Source: Prionace glauca (lineage: Eukaryota > Chordata > Chondrichthyes > Carcharhiniformes > Carcharhinidae). Taken from it: a DNA stretch of 55,531 nucleotides. Below, one piece after another: positions 10,352-22,631 of the stretch. Where the stretch lies: assembly GCA_037974335.1 (NCBI GenBank), contig CM075760.1, positions 13,018,814 to 13,074,344 on the forward strand. Direction: 5' to 3'. The notes under the pieces are model-generated. The model was not told the origin of the DNA. It did not search any database and saw only the letters and a program-made list of their open reading frames with translations. Position 1 is the stretch's first letter. Each line of letters opens with the position of its first letter. The position numbers and the translations under genes were made by a program.

Positions 10352-13300
10352 GATACAGAGAGAGAGAGACAGATAGAGAGAGAGAGACACACACAGATAC
10401 AGAGAGTGAAAGAGACACAGATACAGAGAGAGAGAGACAGATACAGAGAGAGAGATACACACAGATACAGAGAGAGAGAGACACACACAGATACAGAGAG
10501 AGAGAGACACACACAGATACAGAGAGAGAGAGACACACAGATACAGAGAGAGAGAGACATACAGATACAGAGAGAGAGACACACTAAGATACAGAGAGAG
10601 AGACACACACACAGATACAGAGAGAGAGACACACACAGAAACAGAGAGAGAGAGAGACACACAGATACAGTTAGAGAGCCACACACACAGATACAGAGAG
10701 AGAGAGAGCCACACACGGATACACAGAGAGACAGAGACACACAGATGCAGAGAGAGAAAGACACACACAGATAAACAGAGAGAGACACATACAGATACAG
10801 AGAGAGAGAGACACACAGAGATACAGAGAGAGAGAGAGCGAGAGAGATACAGATACAGAAAGAGAGAGAGAGAATACGCACAGATACAGAGAGAGAGAGA
10901 GAGACAGATACAGAGAGAGAGAGAGAGACACAGATACAGAGAGTGAGACACACACAGATACAGAGAAACAGACACACAGATACAGAGAGAGAGACACACA
11001 GATACAGAGAGAGAGAAAGACACACAGATACAGAGAGAGAGAGAGAGACAGATACAGGGAGAGACACACACACAGATACTGAGAGAGAGAGACATACACA
11101 GATACAGAGAGAGAGACACACACACAGATACAGAGAGAGAGAGACGCAGATACAGAGAGAGAGACACACACAGATACAAGAGAAAGAGAGACACACACAG
11201 ATACAGAGAGAGAGTGACACACACAGATACAGAGAGAGAGAGAGATACAGATACAGAGAGAGAGAGAGGCACACACAGATACAGAGAGAGAGAGAGATAC
11301 AGATACAGAGAGGGAGAGGCACACACAGATACAGAGAGAGAGAGTGATACAGATACAGAGAGAGAGAGAGGCACACACAGATACAGAGAGAGAGAGTGAT
11401 ACAGATACAGAGAGTGAGAGACACACACAGATACAGAGATAGAGAGAGATACAGATACAGAGTGAGACACACACACAGATACAGAGAGAGAGAGATACAG
11501 ATACAGAAAGAGAGACACACACAGATGCAGAGAGAAAGACACACACACAGATACAGAGAGAGAGTGAGATACAGATAGAGAGAGAGACACAGATACAGAG
11601 AGAGAGAGATACACAGATACAGAGAGAGAGAGAAACAGAGATACAGTGAGAGACACACACACAGATACAGAGAGAGAGAGATACAGATACAGAGAGAGAG
11701 ACACACACAGATACAGAGAGAGAGTGAGACACACAGATACAGAGAGAGAGAGAGACAGATACAGAGAGAGAGACACACACAGATACAGAGAGAGAGAGAG
11801 ACACAGATACAGAGAGAGAGAGACAGATACAGAGAGAGAGACACACACAGATACAGAGAGAGAGACACACACACAGATACAGAGAGAGAGAGATACAGAT
11901 ACAGAGAGAGAGAGACACACAGATACAGAGAGAGAGAGAGAGAGAAACACAGAAAAAGAGAGAGAGAGAGAAACACAGATACAGAGAAACAGACACACAG
12001 ATACAGAGAGAGAGATACACAGATACAGAGAGAGAGAGACACACAGATACAGAGAGAGAGACACACACAGATACAGAGAGAGAGAGATACAGATACAGAG
12101 AGAGAGACACACACAGATACAGAGAGAGAAAGAGATACAGATACAGAGAGAGAGACACACACAGATACAGAGAGAGACACACACACAGATACAGAGAGAG
12201 AGACACACAGATACAGAGAGAGAGACAGATACAGAGAGAAAAACACACACAGATACAGAGAATGAGAGAGACACAGATACAGAGAGAGAGAGACACACAG
12301 ATACAGAGAGAGAGAGACAGATACAGAGAGAGAGACACACACAGATACAGAGAGTGAAAGAGACACAGATACAGAGAGAGAGAGACAGATACAGAGAGAG
12401 AGATACACACAGATACAGAGAGAGAGAGACACACACAGATACAGAGAGAGAGAGACACACACAGATACAGAGAGAGAGAGACACACAGGTACAGAGAGAG
12501 AGAGACATACAGATACAGAGAGAGAGACACACTAAGATACAGAGAGAGAGACACACACACAGATACAGAGAGAGAGACACACAGATACAGAGAGAGAGAG
12601 ACAGATACAGAGAGAGAGACACACACAGATACAGAGAGTGAAAGAGACACAGATACAGAGAGAGAGAGACAGATACAGAGAGAGAGATACACACAGATAC
12701 AGAGAGAGAGAGACACACACAGATACAGAGAGAGAGAGACACACACAGATACAGAGAGAGAGAGACACACAGGTACAGAGAGAGAGAGACATACAGATAC
12801 AGAGAGAGAGACACACTAAGATACAGAGAGAGACACACACACACAGATACAGAGAGAGAGACACACACAGAAACAGAGAGAGAGAGAGACACACAGATAC
12901 AGTTAGAGAGCCACACACACAGATACAGAGAGAGAGAGAGCCACACACGGATACACAGAGAGACAGAGACACACAGATGCAGAGAGAGAAAGACACACAC
13001 AGATAAACAGAGAGAGACACATACAGATACAGAGAGAGAGAGACACACAGAGATACAGAGAGAGAGAGAGCGAGAGAGATACAGATACAGAAAGAGAGAG
13101 AGAGAAAACACACAGATACAGAGAGAGAGAGAGAGACAGATACAGAGAGAGAGAGAGAGACACAGATACAGAGAGTGAGACACACACAGATACAGAGAAA
13201 CAGACACACAGATACAGAGAGAGAGACACACAGATACAGAGAGAGAGAAAGACACACAGATACAGAGAGAGAGAGAGAGACAGATACAGGGAGAGACACA

Positions 13301-14285
13301 CACACAGATACTGAGAGAGAGAGACATACACAGATACAGAGAGAGAGACACACACACAGATACAGAGAGAGAGAGACGCAGGTACAGAGAGAGAGACACA
13401 CACAGATACAAGAGAAAGAGAGACACACACAGATACAGAGAGAGAGTGACACACACAGATACAGAGAGAGAGAGAGATACAGATACAGAGAGAGAGAGAG
13501 GCACACACAGATACAGAGAGAGAGAGAGATACAGATACAGAGAGAGAGAGGCACACACAGATACAGAGAGAGAGAGTGATACAGATACAGAGAGAGAGAG
13601 AGGCACACACAGATACAGAGAGAGAGAGTGATACAGATACAGAGAGTGAGAGACACACACAGATACAGAGATAGAGAGAGATACAGATACAGAGAGAGAC
13701 ACACACACAGATACAGAGAGAGAGAGATACAGATACAGAAAGAGAGACACACACAGATGCAGAGAGAAAGACACACACACAGATACAGAGAGAGAGTGAG
13801 ATACAGATAGAGAGAGAGACACAGATACAGAGAGAGAGAGATACACAGATACAGAGAGAGAGAGAAACAGAGATACAGTGAGAGACACACACACAGATAC
13901 AGAGAGAGAGAGATACAGATACAGAGAGAGAGACACACACAGATACAGAGAGAGAGACACACACAGATACAGAGAGAGAGTGAGACACACAGATACAGAG
14001 AGAGAGAGAGACAGATACAGAGAGAGAGACACACACAGATACAGAGAGAGAGAGAGACACAGATACAGAGAGAGAGAGACAGATACAGAGAGAGAGACAC
14101 ACACAGATACAGAGAGAGAGACACACACACAGATACAGAGAGAGAGAGATACAGATACAGAGAGAGAGAGACACACAGATACAGAGAGAGAGAGAGAGAG
14201 AAACACAGAAAAAGAGAGAGAGAGAGAAACACAGATACAGAGAAACAGACACACAGATACAGAGAGAGAGATACACAGATACAGA
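10352..14285 (+). repeat. ~2.23-kb higher-order tandem duplication
   Basis: About 10.35-12.05 kb matches about 12.6-14.28 kb at an offset of 2232-2234 bp. Rare markers align in register: GTTAGAGAGCCACACAC at 10671 and 12903, GACACACTAAGATACAG near 10579 and 12813, and a GAGAAACAGACACACAG marker near 10966 and 13198. An extra local duplication of about 0.28 kb (12.29-12.55 versus 12.57-12.83 kb) lies between them. Confidence 0.85.
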
Positions 14286-15130
14286 GAGAGAGAGACACAC
14301 AGATACAGAGAGAGAGACAGATACAGAGAGAGACACACACACAGATACAGAGAGAGAGAGTGATACAGATACAGAGAGAGAGAGAGGCACACACAGATAC
14401 AGAGAGAGAGAGTGATACAGATACAGAGAGTGAGAGACACACACAGATACAGAGATAGAGAGAGATACAGATACAGAGAGAGACACACACACAGATACAG
14501 AGAGAGAGAGATACAGATACAGAAAGAGAGACACACACAGATGCAGAGAGAAAGACACACACACAGATACAGAGAGAGAGTGAGATACAGATAGAGAGAG
14601 AGACACAGATACAGAGAGAGAGAGATACACAGATACAGAGAGAGAGAGAAACAGAGATACAGTGAGAGACACACACACAGATACAGAGAGAGAGAGATAC
14701 AGATACAGAGAGAGAGACACACACAGATACAGAGAGAGAGACACACACAGATACAGAGAGAGAGTGAGACACACAGATACAGAGAGAGAGAGAGACAGAT
14801 ACAGAGAGAGAGACACACACAGATACAGAGAGAGAGAGAGACACAGATACAGAGAGAGAGAGACAGATACAGAGAGAGAGACACACACAGATACAGAGAG
14901 AGAGACACACACACAGATACAGAGAGAGAGAGATACAGATACAGAGAGAGAGAGACACACAGATACAGAGAGAGAGAGAGAGAGAAACACAGAAAAAGAG
15001 AGAGAGAGCGAAACACAGATACAGAGAAACAGACACACAGATACAGAGAGGGAGATACACAGATACAGAGAGAGAGAGACACACAGATACAGAGAGAGAG
15101 ACAGATACAGAGAGAGACACACACACAGAT
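13568..15130 (+). repeat. 784-bp tandem duplication inside the array
   Basis: Sequence from GAGAGTGATACAGATACAG at about 13572 repeats 784 bp later at about 14356. The markers CAGATGCAGAGAGAAAGAC and AACACAGAAAAAGAGAGAG recur in step. Confidence 0.82.
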
Positions 15131-18100
15131 ACAGAGAGAGAGACATACACAGATACAGAGAGATAGAGACACACACAGATGCAGAGAGAGAGAGACACAC
15201 ACAGATACAGAGAGAGAGAGACACACACAGATACAGAGAGAGCCAGAGAGATACAGATACAGAAAGAGAGTGAGAGAGTCACATTGATACAGAGAGAGAG
15301 ACACACACAGATACACAGTGAGAGAGACACACACAGATACAGAGAGAGAAAGACACACACAGATACACAGAGAGAGACACACACAGGTACAGAGAGAGAG
15401 AGACACACAGATACAGAGAGAGAGACACACACAGAGATACAGACAGAGAGAGAGCGAGAGAGACACACACACAGATACAGAGAGAGAGACACACACACAG
15501 ATACAAGAGAAAGAGAGACATACAGATACAGAGAGAGAGTGACACAGATACAGAGAGAGAGACACACACAGATACAGAGAGAGAGACACACACAGATACA
15601 GAGAGAGAGAGACACACAGATACAGAGAGAGAGACACACACAGAGATACAGACAGAGAGAGTGCGAGAGAGACACAGATACAGAAAGAGAGAGAGACAGA
15701 TACAGAGAGAGAGACACACACAGATACAGAGAAACAGACACACCGATACAGAGAGAGAGACACACAGATACAGAGAGAGACACACACAGATACAGAGAGA
15801 GAGACAGATACAGAGAGAGAGACACACACAGATACAGAGAGATAGAGACACACACAGATACAGAGAGAGAGACAGATACAGAGAGAGACACACACACAGA
15901 TACAGAGAGAGAGACACACACAGATACAGAGAGAGAGAGAGACACACAGATACAGTTAGAGAGACACACACACAGATACAGAGAGAGAGACACACACGGA
16001 TACACAGAGAGACAGAGACACACAGATACAGAGAGAGAAAGACACACACAGATAAACAGAGAGAGACACATACAGATACAGAGAGAGAGAGACACACAGA
16101 TATACAGAGAGAGAGCAAGAGAGATACAGATACAGAAAGAGAGAGAGAGAAAACACACAGATACAGAGAGAGAGAGAGAGACAGATACAGAGAGAGAGAG
16201 AGAAACACAGATACAGAGAGAGAGACACACACAGATACAGAGAAACAGACACACAGATACAGAGAGAGAGACACACAGATACAGAGAGAGAGAGAGAGAC
16301 ACACAGATACAGAGAGAGAGAGAGAGACAGATACAGGGCAAGACACACACACAGATACTGAGAGAGAGAGACATACACAGATACAGAGAGAGAGACACAC
16401 ACACAGATACAGAGAGAGAGAGACGCAGATACAGAGAGAGAGTGACACATATACAGAGAGAAAGAGAGATACAGAGAGAGGGAGAGAAACAGATTCAGAG
16501 AGAGAGAGACACACACAGATACAGAGAGAGAGAGATACAGATACAGAGAGAGAGAGAGGCACACACAGATACAGAGAGAGAGAGATACAGATACAGAGAG
16601 AGACACACACACAGATACAGAGAGAGAGAGTGATACAGATACAGAGAGAGAGAGAGGCACACACAGATACAGAGAGAGAGAGTGATACAGATACAGAGAG
16701 TGAGAGACACACACAGATACAGAGATAGAGAGAGATACAGATACAGAGAGAGACACACACACAGATACAGAGAGAGAGAGATACAGATACAGAAAGAGAG
16801 ACACACACAGATGCAGAGAGAAAGACACACACACAGATACAGAGAGAGAGTGAGATACAGATAGAGAGAGAGACACAGATACAGAGAGAGAGAGATACAC
16901 AGATACAGAGAGAGAGAGAAACAGAGATACAGTGAGAGACACACACACAGATACAGAGAGAGAGAGATACAGATACAGAGAGAGAGACACACACAGATAC
17001 AGAGAGAGAGACACACACAGATACAGAGAGAGAGTGAGACACACAAATACAGAGAGAGAGAGAGACAGATACAGAGAGAGAGACACACACAGATACAGAG
17101 AGAGAGAGAGTCACAGATACAGAGAGAGAGAGACAGATACAGAGAGAGAGACACACACAGATACAGAGAGAGAGACACACACACAGATACAGAGAGAGAG
17201 AGATACAGATACAGAGAGAGAGAGACACACAGATACAGAGAGAGAGAGAGAGAGAAACACAGAAAAAGAGAGAGAGAGAGAAACACAGATACAGAGAAAC
17301 AGACACACAGATACAGAGAGAGAGATACACAGATACAGAGAGAGAGAGACACACAGATACAGAGAGAGAGACAGATACAGAGAGAGACACACACACAGAT
17401 ACAGAGAGAGAGACATACACAGATACAGAGAGATAGAGACACACACAGATGCAGAGAGAGAGAGACACACACAGATACAGAGAGAGAGAGACACACACAG
17501 ATACAGAGAGAGCCAGAGAGATACAGATACAGAAAGAGAGTGAGAGAGTCACATTGATACAGAGAGAGAGACACACACAGATACACAGTGAGAGAGACAC
17601 ACACAGATACAGAGAGAGAAAGACACACACAGATACACAGAGAGAGACACACACAGATACAGAGAGAGAGAGACACACAGATACAGAGAGAGAGACACAC
17701 ACAGAGATACAGACAGAGAGAGAGCGAGAGAGACACAGATACAGAAAGAGAGAGAGAGAGACACACAGATACAGAGAGAGAGACACACACACAGATACAG
17801 AGAGAGAGACACAGACACAGATACAAGAGAAAGAGAGACATACAGATACAGAGAGAGAGTGACACAGATACAGAGAGAGAGACACACACAGATACAGAGA
17901 GAGAGACACACACAGATACAGAGAGAGAGAGACACACAGATACAGAGAGAGAGACACACACAGAGATACAGACAGAGAGAGTGCGAGAGAGACACAGATA
18001 CAGAAAGAGAGAGAGACAGATACAGAGAGAGAGACACACACAGATACAGAGAAACAGACACACCGATACAGAGAGAGAGACACACAGATACAGAGAGAGA

Positions 18101-18880
18101 CACACACAGATACAGAGAGAGAGACAGATACAGAGAGAGAGACACACACAGATACAGAGAGATAGAGACACACACAGATACAGAGAGAGAGACAGATACA
18201 GAGAGAGACACACACACAGATACAGAGAGAGAGACACACACAGATACAGAGAGAGAGAGAGACACACAGATACAGTTAGAGAGACACACACACAGATACA
18301 GAGAGAGAGACACACACGGATACACAGAGAGACAGAGACACACAGATACAGAGAGAGAAAGACACACACAGATAAACAGAGAGAGACACATACAGATACA
18401 GAGAGAGAGAGACACACAGATATACAGAGAGAGAGAGAGCAAGAGAGATACAGATACAGAAAGAGAGAGAGAGAAAACACACAGATACAGAGAGAGAGAG
18501 ACAGATACAGAGAGAGAGAGAGAAACACAGATACAGAGAGAGAGACACACACAGATACAGAGAAACAGACACACAGATACAGAGAGAGAGACACACAGAT
18601 ACAGAGAGAGAGAGAGACACACAGATACAGAGAGAGAGAGAGAGAGACAGATACAGGGCAAGACACACACACAGATACTGAGAGAGAGAGACATACACAG
18701 ATACAGAGAGAGAGACACACACACAGATACAGAGAGAGAGAGACGCAGATACAGAGAGAGAGTGACACAGATACAGAGAGAGAGAGAGGCACACACAGAT
18801 ACAGAGAGAGAGAGAGATACAGATACAGAGAGAGAGAGAGGCACACACAGATACAGAGAGAGATACAGATACAGAGACAC
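14352..18880 (+). repeat. ~2.27-2.32-kb higher-order tandem duplication
   Basis: 14.35-15.47 kb matches 16.62-17.74 kb at offset 2270, and 15.54-16.45 kb matches 17.86-18.77 kb at offset 2320. The 50-bp change of offset marks an insertion or deletion near 17.75 kb. Shared rare markers include GAGTCACATTGATACAG (about 15276 and 17546) and CAGGGCAAGACACACAC (about 16334 and 18654). Confidence 0.85.
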
Positions 18881-20230
18881 AGATACAGAGACACACACAC
18901 AGATACAGAGAGAGAGAGATACAGATACAGAAAGAGAGACACACACAGATACAGAGAGAAAGACACACACACAGATACAGAGAGAGAGTGAGATACAGAT
19001 AGAGAGAGAGACACAGATACAGAGAGAGAGAGATACACAGATACAGAGAGAGAGAGAAACAGAGATACAGTGAGAGACACACACACAGATACAGAGAGAG
19101 AGAGAAACAGAGATACAGTGAGAGACACACACACAGATACAGAGAGAGAGAGATACAGATACAGAAAGGGAGACACACACAGATACAGAGAGAGAGACAC
19201 ACACAGATACAGAGAGAGAGTGAGACACATAGATACAGAGAGAGAGAGAGACAGATACAGAGAGAGAGACACACACAGAGATACAGAGAGAGAGAGATAC
19301 AGATACAGAGAGAGAGACACACACAGATACAGAGAGAGAGAGACCCAGATACAGAGTGAGAGAGACAGATACAGAGAGAGAGACACACACAGATACAGAG
19401 AGAGAGAGAGATACAGATAGAGAGAGAGAGACAGATACAGAGAGAGAGAGATACACAGATACAGAGAGAGAGAGAAACACAGTTACAGAGAGAGACACAC
19501 ACACAGATACAGAGAGAGAGAGAGATACAGATACAGAGAGAGAGACACAGATACAGAGAGAGACACACACACAGATACAGAGAGTGAGACACACAGATAC
19601 AGAGTGAGAGAGAGACAGATACAGAGAGAGAGACACACACAGTTACAGATAGAGAGAGAGACACACAGATACAGAGAGAGAGAGAGACACAGATACAGAG
19701 AGAGAGAGAGAAACACAGATACAGAGAGAGAGACACACACAGATACAGAGAAAGAGAGACACACAGATACAGAGAGAGAGAGAGACACAGATACAGAGAG
19801 AGAGAGAAACACAGATACAGAGAGAGAGACACACACAGATACAGTGAAAGAGAGACACACACAGATACAGAGAGAGAGAGAGACACACAGATACAGAGAG
19901 AGAGAGAGACACAGATACAGAGAGAGAGAGATAAACACAGATACAGAAGGAGAGACACACACAGATACAGAGAAACAGACACACAGATACAGAGAGAGAG
20001 ACACACAGATACAGAGAGAGAGACACACACACAGATACAGAGAGAGAGACAGATACAGAGAGAGAGACACACACAGATACAGAGAGAGAGAGACATACAC
20101 AGATACAGAGAGAGAGACACACACACAGATACAGAGAGAGAGAGAGAGCCAGAAAGATACAGATACAGAAAGCGAGTGAGAGAGACACACTGATACAGAG
20201 AGAGAGACACACACAGATACACAGAGAGAG

Positions 20231-20384
20231 ACAACACATGGAGAAATACAGTGACAGACACACAGACGTGGAAACAGAGAGACTCAGAGAAATACAGAGA
20301 GGGACACACAGATACAGAGACACAGCAATACAGAGACAGAGACAAACAGGTACAGAGAGACAGAAAAAAGACAGAGAGGGACAT
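20231..20384 (+). repeat. E unit, truncated at strand-switch junction (copy 2)
   Basis: This contains GAAATACAGTGACAGAC, GACGTGGAAACAGAG and the CAGCAATACAGAGACAG landmarks. It stops at GAGAGGGACATGTGTGTG, where a full E unit would continue ACACATATATAAAG. The same truncation point is seen at about 32073 and 39581. Confidence 0.85.
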
Positions 20385-20752
20385 GTGTGTGTGTTTCTCT
20401 CTTTGTGTGTGTGTGTTGCTCTGTGTGTGTGATTCTCTCTTGTGTGTGTGTGTGTTTTTTCTCTCTTTGTGCGTGTATGTTTCTCTCTTTGGGTGTGTGT
20501 ATTTCTCTCTTTTTCTGTGTTTGTATTTCCTTGTGTGTGTGTTGCTCTGTGTGTGTCTTTCTGTCTTTGTGCGTGTGTGTGTGTTTCTCTCTTTGTGTGT
20601 ATCTGTGTTTCTCTCTTTGTATGTGTCTGTGAGTGTGTGTGTGTGTTTCTCTCTTTGTGTGTGTGTGTTTCTCTCTTTGTGTGTGTGTGTTTCTCTCTTT
20701 GTGTGTGTGTGTTTCTCTCTTTGTCTGTGTGTGTGTGTGTGTGGGTGTGTGT
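20385..20752 (+). repeat. GT array, cassette 2
   Basis: TGTGTGTTTCTCTCTTTG repeats starting immediately at the GGGACATGTGTGTG junction and ending in GTGTGTGCGCGAAGGG. Confidence 0.92.
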
Positions 20753-21080
20753 GCGCGAAGGGCTAGATGGCCTACTCCTGCTCCTATTTATTATGTTCTT
20801 GTGTACACAGCTCCAGGGACCTGGGTTCGATTCCCAGCTTGGGTCACTCTCTGTGCGGAGTGTGTATGTTCTCCCCGTGTCTGGGTGGGTTTCCTCCGGG
20901 TGCTCCGGTTTCCTCCCACAATCTGAAAGATGTGCTGGTTAGGGTATATTGACTGTGCTAAATTCTCCCTCAGTGTAACCCGAACAGGTGCCGGAGTGTG
21001 GGGACTAGGGGATTTTCACAGTAACTTTATTCCAGTGTTAATGTGAACCTACTTGTGACACTAATAAATAAACTTTATAG
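20753..21080 (+). mobile_element. CR1 tail stub plus SINE, cassette 2
   Basis: Same arrangement as at 3825-4148. The CR1 3' stub (20753-20805) is followed by a V-SINE-like body with B box GGTTCGATTCC at 20824-20834, ending in the AATAAATAAACTTTATAG tail. Only scattered substitutions separate it from copy 1, so it was copied with its flanks and did not retrotranspose separately. Confidence 0.8.
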
Positions 21081-21723
21081 AAAAGAAACTTTCTATCTTT
21101 GATAGAGAGGTTCAGGTGATTCCATTCCATATCTTCCTGCTTTGGGGAAATGGGAATTATCTTTACATTTACAAGGATATGCGGAGGGAGATGTTTGAAT
21201 AGAGATTCAGCTTTTTGGGTGATTAATGTGTCAATTTGTTTCCAGAAGCTGTTTACAGGGATTGTCCCGAGAGATTGAATTGTTTCAGTAATGTCTACGT
21301 CTCCAATACTTCAGACAGAGGAAGGAAGCAATATACAAAAGGAAAGATTGGGGGAATCACTACATTGAAGGTGTGAGGTCTCATCACCCTCTGTCTGTTT
21401 TGTGTTTGTAATCTTTACATTTTTAAACACTGAAACCTCTTGCCCTTGTTGGGAATCTCACTGCGGTTTGAGAAAAGCAAACACTGATCCCACACTAAAC
21501 CCCCCCCCAACACAGGACTGAGCAGAGAGTGTGAAATGGAACTGCTGTCAGAGTGGGTTATTTTTATAGATGGATAAGAAACATTCCTCCATTTTCAAAC
21601 CTTTCTCCTGTTTCTGTAGCGTTTCGGGTTCCCCTGTGTCCCTGTCTCTCCATCTCTGGGGCAATTTAGCATGGACAATCCCCCCAACCTTCACAACTTG
21701 GGACATTAAGGGGCAATTTTGGA
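21081..21723. repeat. U module, copy 2
   Basis: Nearly identical to 4149-4784. It has a small GGAAGGAAGCAATATAC insertion variant near 21320 that is shared with copy 5 (about 54114) and absent from copies 1, 3 and 4. It ends in GGAATACAG and passes into the A array. Confidence 0.85.
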
Positions 21724-22586
21724 ATACAGACACACACAGATACAGAGAGAGAGACACACACAGATACAGAGAGAGAGACACACACAGATACAGAGAGAGA
21801 GACGCACACAGATACAGAGAGAGAGAGTGAGACACACAGATACAGAGAGAGAGAGACAGATACAAAGAGAGAGACACACACAGATACAGAGAGAGAGAGT
21901 GAGACACACAGATACAGAGAGAGAGAGACAGATACAAAGAGAGAGACACACACAGATACAGAGAGAGAGAGACACAGATACAGAGAGAGAGAGACACACA
22001 CAGATACAGAGAGAGAGAGAGAGACACAGATACAGAGAGAGAGACACACACAGATACAGAGAGAGAGAGAGACACAGATACAGAGAGAGAGACACACACA
22101 GATACAGAGAAACAGACACACAGATACAGAGAGAGAGACACACAGATACAGAGAGAGGGGGAGAGACACAGATACAGAGAGAGAGAGACAGATACAGAGA
22201 GAGAGACACACACAGATACAGAGAGAGAGACATACACAGATAGAGAGAGAGAGACACACACACAGATACAGAGAGAGAGAGACACAGATACAGAGAGAGA
22301 GACACACACACAGATACAGAGAGAGAGAGAGCCAGAGAGATACAGATACAGAAAGAAAGTGAGACAGACACACTGATACAGAGAGAGAGACACACACAGA
22401 TACACAGAGAGACAGAGACACACAGATACAGAGAGAGAAAGACACACAGAGATACACAGAGAGAGACACACACAGATACAGAGAGAGAGAGAGACACACA
22501 GATACAGAGAGAGAGAGAGACACAGAGATACAGAGAGAGAGAGAGCAAGAGAGATACAGATACAGAAAGAGAGAGAGAGAAAACAC

Positions 22587-22631
<45 letters not shown>

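Larger units (their letters stand above)
4785..20230 (+). repeat. 15.4-kb A-satellite array with nested higher-order repeats
   Basis: Continuous array of the 24-bp unit with 2-bp length variants and single-base variants (GAAACACAG, GGCACACAC, CAAGAGAAAGAGAGAC, CACTGATACAG). The 24-bp length is eight codons and the unit contains no stop in any frame. Plus-strand frames therefore read [16 protein letters not shown] or TDTERETH, and minus-strand frames read [16 protein letters not shown] or CICVCLSL for hundreds of residues; the longest runs to nearly 1,900 codons on the minus strand. No gene start context, domain or composition supports protein coding. Larger repeated blocks are listed separately. 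Confidence 0.95.

Noticed and set aside
10235-15919. A 1,894-codon minus-strand open frame, and many others of 200-1,350 codons across the arrays
   Set aside because: Pure octapeptide translation of a 24-bp satellite with no stop in any frame. Overlapping long frames occur in several frames of both strands, with no domain, no start context and no exon structure.
4785-20230. CRISPR-like array (short repeats at even spacing)
   Set aside because: There are no unique spacers between repeats, the units are contiguous, and no cas genes are present. The context is a vertebrate genome.
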